From NCBI GenBank assembly GCA_002726395.1, contig PBTA01000027.1, forward strand, positions 10,611 to 42,608: a DNA stretch of 31,998 nt. Direction: 5' to 3'. Positions 6,011 to 14,874 of the stretch are shown one piece after another (within the stretch, counting starts at the first letter, position 1; the number at the start of each line of letters is the position of its first letter). The notes under the pieces were generated by a model that saw nothing but the letters and a program-made list of their open reading frames with translations, did not search any database and was not told the DNA's origin. A program made the translations under genes and the position numbers. This DNA comes from Methanobacteriota archaeon. GTDB taxonomy: Archaea; Thermoplasmatota; Poseidoniia; Poseidoniales; Poseidoniaceae.

Positions 6011-8113
6011 ATGGGCGAGGAACTTGAGCAGTCGGACGAGCCCATCGAAGAGGTTGATGTCGAGCAAAAAGCTAGAGACAAAATCACTCGCGAATTAGAG
6101 GAGATTAGGCGTCGGAAGACCAAAACCAGTAAACGTAGATTCCTTTCTAACAAAGAAGATTACATATTATTTGCTGGAATTGGTTACGGGATTTTCTTTG
6201 CAGTGTTGTTATTTGGTATGTCAAGTGGAATATTTGGCTCGTCAACCACCCTTGACTACAAAGCCTCTGAAACCTTCCTTGATACTGGTGACGAGTGCCA
6301 AAATATCGAAGATCAACCGTGGGTTCACATGTTCCCTGAGAATGATGCTGAGTACTTTGACCTCTCTGGGAGAAATCTACCAGACGGCTATGCTTACATG
6401 AATTACACAATACTGAACTATGTTGGTGAGTCTTGGCTAGAAAATTCTACAGATGATACAATCGTTCAGGTCTCGGGTGGCAAAAGCGAGTTTAGAGCCC
6501 CTTTTGATGAACTTGATGTCGGCGAATACCGAATTATTCTATTAGTGCAAGTCTACAACCAAAGCGATGATTTGGTCAATGCTTCCCTAATTGAAGGAGC
6601 AGAATCACTGTCCAAAGAGATAGATTTCGAACTCGAAGTTAAAGGTGGAGGATTCTTTTCATTCCTACCGTTTGTCGAATCAGAATCTCACAGAGAAGTC
6701 ACTATTTCAGACCCTGGCCCTCGAACGTGTTGGACCACTAAGGATTTGGGTGAATGGGGATATCTTTTGATGGCTGCTGAACTTGGAGGCGGCAGAGAAA
6801 CTGCAATGCTAACTGGAGGAACAGCAGGTATTCCAGCGTGGTGGATGGCTTTTATTTCACTGTCACTTTCTGCTGTTACTTTGCTTGTTATTTATCCAGT
6901 TATGTACAAAATATACCATCAAGAAACCGACGACATATTGTCGAGGACTCATATTGCTAGAGTGGTCGAGGATATACTTGGTAAAACCTCAAAACGATTG
7001 CACATTGATATTGATTGGGAATTATACAAATTGGAATCTAGAGAACTATCGATAGATATCATGGTACCATACAAAAACACAGATGGAACGCTCTCTGATA
7101 GCAAAGATATTCGTGCTGAAATCCTACGGGAAGTGTTAGAAGAATTTGCCATCTTTAGAGTATTCAAACCAGTGCAACTAACTGTCAAGACAATTGGAGT
7201 AAACCAAGCTATTGACTTTGAAAGCGGTGTTGGCATCGGTGCTGGTGTTGAAGGCGCTGACACTGAAGAAGAGCAAGATTATGCTTCATTCTTTTCCGAA
7301 TTACATACTCTCTCTAGAGTTGAGGATGAAGTTAGAGATAGTCTAGACTTATTCTTTGCCAGAAGAACTGATGTTAGAATGGAAGGCGCTGTGGTAACTA
7401 GTGATGACAAAGTAATCTTTGTGTCGGTAATTTACAAACCAACTCAGCGATTTGCCTTCTTTAGATTTAAGAAGACTACTGATGAAGTGGAAGTGGAGTT
7501 ATATCGATATATTTCAGATAGAAACCAAGATTTACTCGGTAGTCAAGAATTGATTGTAAAAGCAAGAAATCAAGTTTCCACATTGTCGGATAGATCTGGT
7601 GCAGGAAGGGTTGAAAGTGGTGGCAAGAATGATGACAGAATTGTTGCGGTAGCAAAACAAGACGGGCTTGGCGGCAAAATGTTGCAAACTAATTTTATCG
7701 GCAACACGCTATCTACTGTTGAATACATGGCGAATGAAAAGCGTGAAATGATTAACAAATGGGGCTTTTGGGGCCTAATTGTGTTTGTTTGGATACCGTT
7801 TATGGCCTCTGGCGTACTTGTCGGTGCAATGCTTGGACTACTTTCCAGAATGAAGTTCACTAGAGTACTTGCTGCAACATTCATCGGAGGAGCTGCGGCA
7901 TCTATTACTTGGGCATATACCGCTGAAGGTATTGTTAAATTCATGCACCAATACAAATTAGAAGCGGTAATTCCATTGATAATTATCGTATTTGTTGGTG
8001 CGGCTTTCTTACATATTCGCTCGACTAAAGTCAGAAGACAAACAGAATTATTCGAGGACACTCTGCTAGACAATTTCCATGCAGATGTTGCAGCAAAATA
8101 CGGAGAACATTGA
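6011..8113 (+). CDS. Multi-domain membrane protein with C-terminal small-multidrug-export-like region
   Basis: About 700 residues. The frame opens inside the tRNA, so the first real starts are ATG at 6002 or 6011 (MGEELEQSDE). A TTAATTT at about 5981-5987 lies 26-27 nt before 6011 and suggests a leaderless start there. In order: an acidic/basic cytoplasmic N-terminus with a short coiled-coil-like Glu/Arg stretch, helix 1 (YILFAGIGYGIFFAVLLFG), an extracellular domain of about 200 residues, helix 2 (WWMAFISLSLSAVTLLVIYP), a cytoplasmic domain of about 280 residues, then about three helices (WGFWGLIVFVWIPFMASGVL; ATFIGGAAASITWAY; VIPLIIIVFVGAAFLHI). The last part resembles the Pfam small multi-drug export family by its IPF..SG.L.GA..G pattern. 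The two middle domains are unrecognised. It precedes mogA by 12 nt, so the two are probably cotranscribed. A transport or sensor role is a guess. Confidence 0.85.
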   Translation: MGEELEQSDEPIEEVDVEQKARDKITRELEEIRRRKTKTSKRRFLSNKEDYILFAGIGYGIFFAVLLFGMSSGIFGSSTTLDYKASETFLDTGDECQNIEDQPWVHMFPENDAEYFDLSGRNLPDGYAYMNYTILNYVGESWLENSTDDTIVQVSGGKSEFRAPFDELDVGEYRIILLVQVYNQSDDLVNASLIEGAESLSKEIDFELEVKGGGFFSFLPFVESESHREVTISDPGPRTCWTTKDLGEWGYLLMAAELGGGRETAMLTGGTAGIPAWWMAFISLSLSAVTLLVIYPVMYKIYHQETDDILSRTHIARVVEDILGKTSKRLHIDIDWELYKLESRELSIDIMVPYKNTDGTLSDSKDIRAEILREVLEEFAIFRVFKPVQLTVKTIGVNQAIDFESGVGIGAGVEGADTEEEQDYASFFSELHTLSRVEDEVRDSLDLFFARRTDVRMEGAVVTSDDKVIFVSVIYKPTQRFAFFRFKKTTDEVEVELYRYISDRNQDLLGSQELIVKARNQVSTLSDRSGAGRVESGGKNDDRIVAVAKQDGLGGKMLQTNFIGNTLSTVEYMANEKREMINKWGFWGLIVFVWIPFMASGVLVGAMLGLLSRMKFTRVLAATFIGGAAASITWAYTAEGIVKFMHQYKLEAVIPLIIIVFVGAAFLHIRSTKVRRQTELFEDTLLDNFHADVAAKYGEH

Positions 8114-8125
8114 TTCGGTGGTCTT

Positions 8126-8710
8126 TTGGATACGCAAACGATTATTCAGGGCATCAACGGCAATTGTGGCGACTTGGCTAGAATTGGCATCATCACTGTC
8201 AGCGATAGGGCTAGTTCTGGTGAGTACCAAGATGAAGGTGGGCCGGCAATTTTACAATTTTTCAAGGAAGCGATAGTCAGTCCGTTAGAAATTAATTATT
8301 CATGCATAGCTGACGACCAAGTAATGATTGAACGCGAAATTATCCGAATGTGTGATGATTTAGGCTGCTCAGTAGTTGTTACCACTGGAGGAACAGGGCC
8401 TGCTTCAAGAGATGTAACTCCTGAAGCAACTGTAGCGGTATGTAGCAAGATTCTAGACGGCTTTGGCGAACAGATGCGGGCAATTTCACTACAGTATGTA
8501 CCAACTGCTATATTATCAAGACAAATTGGCGGCATTAGAGGGAGTAGTTTGGTGTTCAACCTACCTGGCAGGCCTAAATCAATAAGAGAAACTATCGACG
8601 AAATTTGGCGTGCAGTACCTTATTGTGTAGACTTAATCGGTGGTCCTTATATCGATATGAACGACACAGTTTGTCAAGCATTTAGACCCAGAGAATCTAG
8701 GCGACGATGA
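8126..8710 (+). CDS. mogA: Molybdopterin adenylyltransferase MogA
   Basis: MogA adenylates molybdopterin before metal insertion in molybdenum-cofactor synthesis. The protein (194 residues, family length) follows E. coli MogA closely from memory: GIITVSDRASSGEYQDEGGP, TTGGTGPASRDVTPEATV (nucleotide/pterin site), FGEQMRAISLQYVPTAILSR, NLPGRPKSIRET and PYCVDLIGGPY, ending AFRPRESRRR. The frame has no ATG before the conserved core. The likely start is a TTG at 8126, preceded by GGTGG about 4 nt upstream and lying 12 nt after the previous stop. This suggests translation linked to the upstream membrane-protein gene. No other molybdenum-cofactor gene is visible in the window. Confidence 0.93.
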   Translation: MDTQTIIQGINGNCGDLARIGIITVSDRASSGEYQDEGGPAILQFFKEAIVSPLEINYSCIADDQVMIEREIIRMCDDLGCSVVVTTGGTGPASRDVTPEATVAVCSKILDGFGEQMRAISLQYVPTAILSRQIGGIRGSSLVFNLPGRPKSIRETIDEIWRAVPYCVDLIGGPYIDMNDTVCQAFRPRESRRR

Positions 8711-8761
8711 CCTTAAAGTTCATTCATTACCGACATTCCCCCACATTTAGGAACAGATACT

Positions 8762-10168
8762 ATGACTGGAAATATTTTAATCAGCGGAGCAACAATGGTC
8801 TTGCCTGAAACTACTAAATTAGGTGATTTACGCATATCTGACGGTATAATCACCGAAGTATCTGACCCAGGGACTTTGGAAAACCATGACGGTGAAATGT
8901 TTGTTGACGGTACCGGCCTGCATTTATTGCCGGGATGTATTGATCCTCAAGTGCATTTTAGAGACCCCGGGCAACCGGAAAAAGAGGACTTAGGGAGTGG
9001 CTCGGCAGCAGCGGTAAGCGGTGGCATAACTTCTTTCCTAGATATGCCTAACAATGCCCCATCGATTACCACGCTGGAAGGCATGCAAGGAAAACTTGAC
9101 ACTGCGGCAAGAAAATGTGTAAATAATTACGGGTTCTTTATTGGCGCAACTGAAGATAATGTAGCAGACTTACAAGATGCTGTTGGCACTAAAGATAAGC
9201 CAATTGCCATACCTGGCATTTGCGGCATCAAGATTTTCATGGGTGCATCAACTGGAACCTTGCTGGTATCAGATAGAGTTGCACTGGAGAAAATTTTCAC
9301 AGAAACAGCTGGACTAATTGCAGTACATGCTGAAGATGAAGATAGAATGAACGAGCGTAAGAAATTAGTTGAAGGACGTACTGATATTGCCGCTCATGCA
9401 TATTACAGAGACGACATCACCGCATTATTGGCGACTAAGTTATCAGTTGAATTAGCCGTTAAAACTGGCCACAGGTTACATATTCTCCATCTAACATCTG
9501 GTATTGAGGCAGATTATTTGGCCGACTATTGCTCACTGCCATCTAAGGCTGAACAGCATCCTATCATCACCACAGAAGTTCTGCCACAGCATCTAACTTT
9601 TGACGAGACTGATGTTGATGAACAGGGTGTTCGACTACAGATGAATCCCCCGATAAGATATGCAGCCGATAGAGAAATTCTGTGGTCTAGATTAAGAGAT
9701 GGTACAATTCAATGTATTGCTACAGACCATGCACCTCACACCCTTGAAGCGAAGGCTAAGGGCTTCCCTAAGGCTCCTAGCGGAATGCCAGGAGTTGAAA
9801 CCTCATTGTCTGTTATGCTAACCAATGTCAATGACGGCAAGTGCTCTTTAGAAGATGTCGTACGTTGGATGTCAACTGATGTTGCTGATTGCTATCAAAT
9901 GATAGGCAAAGGAAAATTAGAGGTTGGCTATGATGGCGATATTGTCCTTGTTGATATGGCTGCAAAAGCAGTAGTTGAAGATAAAAACTCATGGACAAGA
10001 GTCGGATGGAATCCGTTTAGAGGGCGCGAACTGACCGGATGGCCTGTCTTGACTGTCGTTGAGGGTACTCCAGTGTTTGAAAGATCTCCAGTAACTGGCC
10101 AAAAGGGCAGATTACTAGTTGAGCCTGGCTCAGTTGGTAAACCAATCTTGATGAGCCCTTGGAACTAG
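8762..10168 (+). CDS. pyrC: Dihydroorotase (class I, QVH variant)
   Basis: Cyclises carbamoyl-aspartate to dihydroorotate in de novo pyrimidine synthesis. It has 468 residues, amidohydrolase fold. Active-site residues visible are DPQVHFRDPG (Gln63, His65), the lysine to be carboxylated Lys156 in CGIKIFMGAS, metal histidines His189 (AVHAEDE) and His243 (LHILHLTSG), and catalytic Asp322 in CIATDHAPH. The first His of the usual HxH metal pair is Gln. I recall the same QVHFREPG variant in Bacteroidetes dihydroorotases, and KIFMGASTG also resembles that group, so this is probably a functional subtype and perhaps a transferred gene. A hydantoinase/allantoinase is less likely. The C-terminus (WNPFRGRELTGWPV) is normal for the family. 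It follows mogA by 51 bp on the same strand. Confidence 0.9.
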   Translation: MTGNILISGATMVLPETTKLGDLRISDGIITEVSDPGTLENHDGEMFVDGTGLHLLPGCIDPQVHFRDPGQPEKEDLGSGSAAAVSGGITSFLDMPNNAPSITTLEGMQGKLDTAARKCVNNYGFFIGATEDNVADLQDAVGTKDKPIAIPGICGIKIFMGASTGTLLVSDRVALEKIFTETAGLIAVHAEDEDRMNERKKLVEGRTDIAAHAYYRDDITALLATKLSVELAVKTGHRLHILHLTSGIEADYLADYCSLPSKAEQHPIITTEVLPQHLTFDETDVDEQGVRLQMNPPIRYAADREILWSRLRDGTIQCIATDHAPHTLEAKAKGFPKAPSGMPGVETSLSVMLTNVNDGKCSLEDVVRWMSTDVADCYQMIGKGKLEVGYDGDIVLVDMAAKAVVEDKNSWTRVGWNPFRGRELTGWPVLTVVEGTPVFERSPVTGQKGRLLVEPGSVGKPILMSPWN

Positions 10169-10186
10169 CCAAAATGCGCAAAAAAG

Positions 10187-10196
10187 CCGGTTTTAT
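10187..10196 (+). promoter_or_regulatory. Promoter element CCGGTTTTAT
   Basis: CCGGTTTTAT sits 50-59 nt before the ATG at 10246. Its TTTTAT would place transcription start near 10220, giving a leader of about 25 nt that carries the Shine-Dalgarno sequence. A similar AACCGGTTTTATC precedes the TSP3 gene at 26567. Confidence 0.4.
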
Positions 10197-10232
10197 TGAA
10201 ATAAGGATAAATAGTAACCCGCTAATTTCACC

Positions 10233-10240
10233 GTGAGGAG
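10233..10240 (+). promoter_or_regulatory. Shine-Dalgarno site for the small membrane protein
   Basis: GTGAGGAG lies 5 nt before the ATG at 10246. It fixes the start and shows that some genes here use leadered, SD-led translation, in contrast to the leaderless ones. Confidence 0.6.
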
Positions 10241-10245
10241 AAAAC

Positions 10246-10545
10246 ATGAGCGAACTAGAAAAAACTCTCGGCAGCGGTTACCAGCAAATTATAATTGGAT
10301 TCGTAGTATTCATATTAGGAGCATTTTGGGGCGGAATAGAAGCAGATGGCAATATGACTGCCGCAGACGTATATTGGCCAGCACTAACTATGCTGGCGGG
10401 TGGAATGATTACCATGCTTGGAATATCATTTGGCAGCGACCATGAAGATGACAGAACCAACGATTTAATGGATGCAATCAACGAATTAACAGCAAGACTT
10501 GACAAACTTGTGACTACGGATTCTGGAAAAGACTCTGAAGAGTAG
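10246..10545 (+). CDS. Small two-helix membrane protein
   Basis: A 99-residue protein not recognised as any family. Residues 13-34 (YQQIIIGFVVFILGAFWGGI) and 44-62 (WPALTMLAGGMITMLGISFG) form two membrane helices with a short polar loop. The remaining C-terminus (DLMDAINELTARLDKLVTT) has heptad-like Leu/Ile spacing and probably forms a short coiled coil facing the cytoplasm. The start is supported by a strong Shine-Dalgarno site. Its stop codon directly abuts that of the convergent M32 peptidase gene. The coiled coil suggests oligomerisation or partner binding. Function is unknown. Confidence 0.8.
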   Translation: MSELEKTLGSGYQQIIIGFVVFILGAFWGGIEADGNMTAADVYWPALTMLAGGMITMLGISFGSDHEDDRTNDLMDAINELTARLDKLVTTDSGKDSEE

Positions 10546-12045
10546 TTAAATTAGATTGTATAACTTTGAATACTTAGATTCAACATAATCAATGAACGGT
10601 TGGGGAGTCGGTGGTACTCCTGTTGCTTGCTCAATTAGTTCACTAGGTGTCAATTTACTGCCCTGAAGATGGATTTTGGGCCTTAACCAGTCAAGCATTG
10701 GCGACCAGTCGCCAGTCTCGATTATTTGGTCAACATCACCTATTTCTTGGCTCATCGCTTCAAGGAGTTGTGCAGCATATAGATTACCCAATGTATAGGT
10801 CGGGAAATAGCCAAATGCACCCATGGACCAGTGGATATCTTGTAGACAACCCAAACGGTCTTCTTGGACTTCTAGACCAAACCACTCGTTAAACATCTGA
10901 TTCCAAGTACTTGGTATATCTTTAACTGATAAGTTTTCATTAAAGATTTTCTTTTCTAATTCATAACGCAACATAATATGTAGATTATAAGTTACTTCAT
11001 CTGCTTCAACTCGAATAAATCCGGGCTCGACACAATTAGCAATTTTGTTTAATTCATCTGGAGTCCACTCGGGCGAGTTGGGAAACTGTTGTTTAAACCA
11101 AGGTAAAACTACCTTCCAAAATGCTGGAGTCCTGCCAATTTGGTTCTCCCAAAAACGACTTTGAGATTCGTGAACACCCAAGGATACTGCATCGCCGCGA
11201 GGGGTAAATGAATGGTTGGCGTCAAGACCTTGTTCATACAATGCATGGCCTGTTTCATGCATAACTGCGTACAAACAGGAAAATGGGTCCTGTTCGTCAA
11301 ATCTTGTTGTGAATCGAGTATCTCCAGGCCACAGTCCCGCTGAAAATGGATGGGTTGAGGCGTCCATTCTACCGGCTTCAAAATCAAAGCCCATAGCATT
11401 GGAAACTAACTTGCAAAATTCTGTTTGGGCTTCAACTGGAAATATTATGTCGTTTGGTAGTGTTGGATCAGGGTTGATTTTCTTGGCTTCCATGATGTTC
11501 TGTAACAACGGCACTAATCTGCTTTTTAGGCCAGCAAATAGTGGGTCATAATCACTTACTTTCATGCCAAATTCATACTCATCTAATAGCACATCATACC
11601 TGGTTGTGTCTACCCCGTAATAGTCGATTTTCTGATTGGTCATTTCGACCAACTTTTCTAAATGAGGTTGAAACATGGAAAAATCAGAAGCAGCACGTGC
11701 TTCTTGCCAGGCAACCAAAGCTTGAGAACGGGCCAAAGCATACTTCGCGACAAATTCTGATGGCAACTTTACCGCTTTGTCATACCTGCGTCTTGATTCT
11801 CTTACATTCGCAAGTTGGTTTTCATCCAAATCTGTTGAACTTTCCAGTTCATTTATCATTTCTCCAAAATCAGGGGCTGTGACTCTAGCATGTTGCTCCT
11901 TAGCAAGCCATGATAGTATTTCTGACCTTGCCCCCGCCCCTTTTGGGGGCATAATTGTCTCTTGGTCCCAACCAAGGTGACCTTGTATTGCACCGATTTT
12001 GTGTATTTCTTTTACCTTCTCAATGAATAATTGGTAACTCGCCAT
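10546..12045 (-). CDS. M32 family metallocarboxypeptidase (Taq-type)
   Basis: A zinc carboxypeptidase that removes C-terminal residues from peptides, probably in the cytoplasm because there is no signal peptide. It has 499 residues, the family's normal length. The HEXXH zinc site is HETGHALYEQG (His263, Glu264, His267), and the third ligand is Glu293 in the family signature VHESQSRFWEN. Also diagnostic are LGWDQETIMPP near the N-terminus, HPFSAGLWPGDTRFTTRF (232-249) and the C-terminal YTLGNLYAAQL. The ATG at 12045 begins the family's helical N-terminus. It is divergent from the M29-like gene (94 bp gap), so two peptidase-family genes sit back to back. Peptide scavenging fits a protein-degrading heterotroph, but that is inference. 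Confidence 0.95.
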   Translation of the reverse strand: MASYQLFIEKVKEIHKIGAIQGHLGWDQETIMPPKGAGARSEILSWLAKEQHARVTAPDFGEMINELESSTDLDENQLANVRESRRRYDKAVKLPSEFVAKYALARSQALVAWQEARAASDFSMFQPHLEKLVEMTNQKIDYYGVDTTRYDVLLDEYEFGMKVSDYDPLFAGLKSRLVPLLQNIMEAKKINPDPTLPNDIIFPVEAQTEFCKLVSNAMGFDFEAGRMDASTHPFSAGLWPGDTRFTTRFDEQDPFSCLYAVMHETGHALYEQGLDANHSFTPRGDAVSLGVHESQSRFWENQIGRTPAFWKVVLPWFKQQFPNSPEWTPDELNKIANCVEPGFIRVEADEVTYNLHIMLRYELEKKIFNENLSVKDIPSTWNQMFNEWFGLEVQEDRLGCLQDIHWSMGAFGYFPTYTLGNLYAAQLLEAMSQEIGDVDQIIETGDWSPMLDWLRPKIHLQGSKLTPSELIEQATGVPPTPQPFIDYVESKYSKLYNLI

Positions 12046-12139
12046 ATTACTTGGACAAAAATCACCCTCAAGAACTTAACCACTGGAAAGTTGTTAACGT
12101 CGCACACACATTGAAGACCTCTTTTGTTATGCATCATCC

Positions 12140-13267
12140 ATGGCGAGGAAAAAACAGGATATTCCTGAAGAAACTCCCCATGATTCACAAACCGACTTGA
12201 ATGATATGGTTGACTCTGTTATCCAAGCCGAAGTGGCTTCAACTGATGATAATCAAACAACACAGCAAGAGGATTCCATCGATGAATTATTGGCAGGATC
12301 TGCCAAAATGGTTGTCGAGACCTGCATGGATATTCGCAGAGGTGAAAATGTATTAATTGTCTGTGATCCGACAACTGGTGAAATTGGACAAGCACTGCAT
12401 GAAGCAACCATTGAGAAATCTGAACGTGTCCTACTCATTGTCATGCCAAAAGCCAAGCATCATGGAGAAGAACCCCCAACTCCGGTTGCTAATTTAATGC
12501 GTCAGCAGCAGGTTATTTTAGCACCGACAAAGTACTCACTCACCCATACAAAAGCTGTCAGGCAGGCGCTTAGAGATGGTGCTAGAGTCGCCACTATGCC
12601 AGGTATAACTGTCGATATGTTTACTCACGGCGGAATGGCTGCAGATTTTAACAATGTAAAGAAAAGAATTAGTAACTTAGGGCCGCATTTTCGAAGGCGG
12701 AGAATCGTTAATGTAAAATCAAAGTTCGGTACTGAAATTACCTTTGAGGTAAATTGGCGTGAATGGAAATTAGATGATAATGGAATCTGTAATCGGCCAA
12801 GAATGCTTACTAACCTTCCTGCAGGAAAAGCGTTCATAATGCCAAGAGAAGGCACTATGAATGGAACTTTGATTATCAACGGTTCATGGGATTCAACACT
12901 ACTTGACCAAAATATCGAATTACAAATAGAAAATGGTATTGTTATTGATGTAAAAGGCGGTACTATTGCTGCTAACATCAGGCAAGAATTTGGCGAAGTT
13001 GCCAAAAAACTACGCAGCAAAGATCGAGAAAATGTATGGACTGTTGCTGAGTTTGGTTTTGGCATGAATGACCAAGCACGTATGGGAGGCAACGTCCTAG
13101 AAGATGAAAAGCGACTTGGCACCTGTTACTTCTCTATTGGAGATAACACTGCATTGGGTGGGACTTCAGCTGTTGGAATTCATATCCCTGGGGTGCTTAC
13201 TGGCGCCAGTGTATGGCTTGACGATTCACAAATTCTACAAGATGGTGAATTTGTGCTAGATATTTAA
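12140..13267 (+). CDS. M29-like aminopeptidase-family protein with altered metal site
   Basis: 375 residues. Residues 1-45 are an acidic, Gln/Thr-rich, probably disordered extension. The rest resembles the AmpS/aminopeptidase T (M29) superfamily, which also includes the non-peptidase iron dioxygenase NicX: an N-terminal Rossmann-like half (VLIVCDPTTGEIGQAL), then a C-terminal metal half with TNLPAGKAFIMPREG, WTVAEFGFGMN (Glu304), SIGDNTALGG and VGIHIPG. In M29 enzymes the first motif reads PAGE and its Glu binds metal. Here it is Lys230. Asp335 stands where a His is common. Peptidase activity is therefore doubtful. It could be a different metalloenzyme or a non-catalytic relative. No signal peptide is present. 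The stop abuts that of the convergent EF-hand gene. Confidence 0.7.
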   Translation: MARKKQDIPEETPHDSQTDLNDMVDSVIQAEVASTDDNQTTQQEDSIDELLAGSAKMVVETCMDIRRGENVLIVCDPTTGEIGQALHEATIEKSERVLLIVMPKAKHHGEEPPTPVANLMRQQQVILAPTKYSLTHTKAVRQALRDGARVATMPGITVDMFTHGGMAADFNNVKKRISNLGPHFRRRRIVNVKSKFGTEITFEVNWREWKLDDNGICNRPRMLTNLPAGKAFIMPREGTMNGTLIINGSWDSTLLDQNIELQIENGIVIDVKGGTIAANIRQEFGEVAKKLRSKDRENVWTVAEFGFGMNDQARMGGNVLEDEKRLGTCYFSIGDNTALGGTSAVGIHIPGVLTGASVWLDDSQILQDGEFVLDI

Positions 13268-14815
13268 TCAGCCTAAATTTTGGCCACCGCAGACAGGACA
13301 AAAACGCCAATATGGGTCAATACCAATACCGCAACTGCGACATGTGACTCCAGAACGAATTGTTGGTTGTACTGGCTGATTCCATTGTTGGGGTGGTGGT
13401 TGATTTATTGGTGGTGGCCGATTAATCGGTTGTTGTCTAATAACTGGTTGAGGATTAACATTTTGCGGAGGTATTGGTCTAGCAATAGGTTGTTGGGGGA
13501 ATGTTTGTTGAGTTTGTGGGTGAGTTTCTGGTATGACTGGAGATTGTTGGACAATCTTGGACTGGTCACCAAGGCTAACTGGGCGTCGTACTGGGGCAAC
13601 AGGTTTTGGTAGATTTGACGAGACTTTTTCAACTATTGGTGAGGCGACAAATTCTGAAAGAGACATTGACCCATCGTCATCCACGTCAGCAGAGACATGA
13701 AGTTCTTCGGCTTCTTCAATTGACAAGCCAGTCGCTTGTGACAACTCTTCAACTGATAAGGTGCCATCTCCATCGGTATCTGATTGGATAAACATCTCGG
13801 CTGCGCTGACAAATGGTTCTTCAGTTTCTTGTTCTTCTACGAGTATTTCTTCTCCAGCAGGCTCAATCACGACTTCGTCAAACATTTCCTCTACAGCTTG
13901 ATCGACCTGCACAGATTCTTCATGTTCTAATGTTTCAGTTTCTGTTGCTATGCCAAATGCGCCCTCAAAAGCATTTTCAGTGGCTTTTGCAGCTTTTCGG
14001 TCAGTGAGTTCTGTCTCAATAATTGTCTCAACTTTCTCTTCTACTATTGTTACTGGTTTTGACTGGCCTGGTAAAGGAACTGAAGATATTGAATCGTCTT
14101 CTATGACAATTGGTACCGCTTCTACTTGTGACAATTCTGTCGCTTGTTCTGTTTGTTGCGTTACGGTTGATTCCGGCTTTTTGACAGTCAAAGGTGAGAC
14201 AGTAATTGCCTTGGACAGATCTATAGATGAACTTGCTAGTACCGGAATTGGCAAAGTATGGCCAATGACGTCTAATGATGCCTCGAACTCTTCTGCAATG
14301 TTGGTTAATGTTACTACATTAGATTCAACATTTAGCATCAAATCAGTCATTGTCAGGTAATATTTCATCACTTCTTGTGAACCACCAGTATTATTGGCAA
14401 TAGCTAGAACTTTGAGTATATTCATTGGATCTGCAATCCTGTTGAGCGAATCAAATTGGGTTTGGTCAATATTTGGCTTAGCATTTGGCGAGTCTTCACC
14501 GAGTGAATTTGGCAAACCAAGATAATGTAGAATCGGGTCGCTGAAACTCATTAAGCCAAGATGACCGGATACAAGATAGTAAATCTCGCCACCCTCGCAA
14601 TTAAGTGCTTGACTGGCTTCTTCAAAATCAAACTCACCTGGTTTCAAGATGATATCTGCGACCATGCTAAAAAATTGACCAATTGATTGATTGCGTTCCA
14701 TCGACATCAATGTATGAACGATGTCTGATGACTCAGTTACCCCGAAATAAGCTGCTGCCTCATCGACCTCAATTCCATCTGGTAGAGATGCGCCTTCTAG
14801 TACTGGTTCAGCCAC
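13268..14815 (-). CDS. Cytosolic EF-hand protein with C-terminal zinc ribbon
   Basis: 515 residues, no signal peptide or membrane helix. Residues 1-200 are mostly helical and unrecognised. About 205-330 are acidic and low in complexity. An EF-hand pair follows at about 340-395: loops DTDGDGTLSVEE and DVDDDGSMSLSE, both with all calcium ligands. Next comes a Pro/Gln/Asn-rich linker, then a zinc ribbon at the end (CRSCGIGIDPYWRFCPVCGG, two CxxC knuckles). The start is a GTG at 14815, supported by GGGGTGAT just upstream. An overlapping ATG is out of frame. It lies 59 bp behind the giant FG-GAP/TSP3 gene on the same strand and may be cotranscribed, so a calcium-responsive partner of that protein's cytoplasmic tail is conceivable but unproven. 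Confidence 0.8.
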   Translation of the reverse strand: MAEPVLEGASLPDGIEVDEAAAYFGVTESSDIVHTLMSMERNQSIGQFFSMVADIILKPGEFDFEEASQALNCEGGEIYYLVSGHLGLMSFSDPILHYLGLPNSLGEDSPNAKPNIDQTQFDSLNRIADPMNILKVLAIANNTGGSQEVMKYYLTMTDLMLNVESNVVTLTNIAEEFEASLDVIGHTLPIPVLASSSIDLSKAITVSPLTVKKPESTVTQQTEQATELSQVEAVPIVIEDDSISSVPLPGQSKPVTIVEEKVETIIETELTDRKAAKATENAFEGAFGIATETETLEHEESVQVDQAVEEMFDEVVIEPAGEEILVEEQETEEPFVSAAEMFIQSDTDGDGTLSVEELSQATGLSIEEAEELHVSADVDDDGSMSLSEFVASPIVEKVSSNLPKPVAPVRRPVSLGDQSKIVQQSPVIPETHPQTQQTFPQQPIARPIPPQNVNPQPVIRQQPINRPPPINQPPPQQWNQPVQPTIRSGVTCRSCGIGIDPYWRFCPVCGGQNLG

Positions 14816-14818
14816 ATA

Positions 14819-14826
14819 ATCACCCC
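14819..14826 (-). promoter_or_regulatory. Shine-Dalgarno site deciding a GTG start
   Basis: GGGGTGAT on the minus strand ends 3 nt before the GTG at 14815. An ATG overlapping that GTG is out of frame, so the GTG is the start of the EF-hand protein. Confidence 0.5.
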
Positions 14827-14874
14827 AATATTTTGCCCTATCCTCTCACCTATGAAAAGTCATACCTCAAGTAT

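Noticed and set aside
7570..8073. 167-residue minus-strand frame
   Set aside because: It lies antisense to the membrane-protein helices and has no recognisable features.
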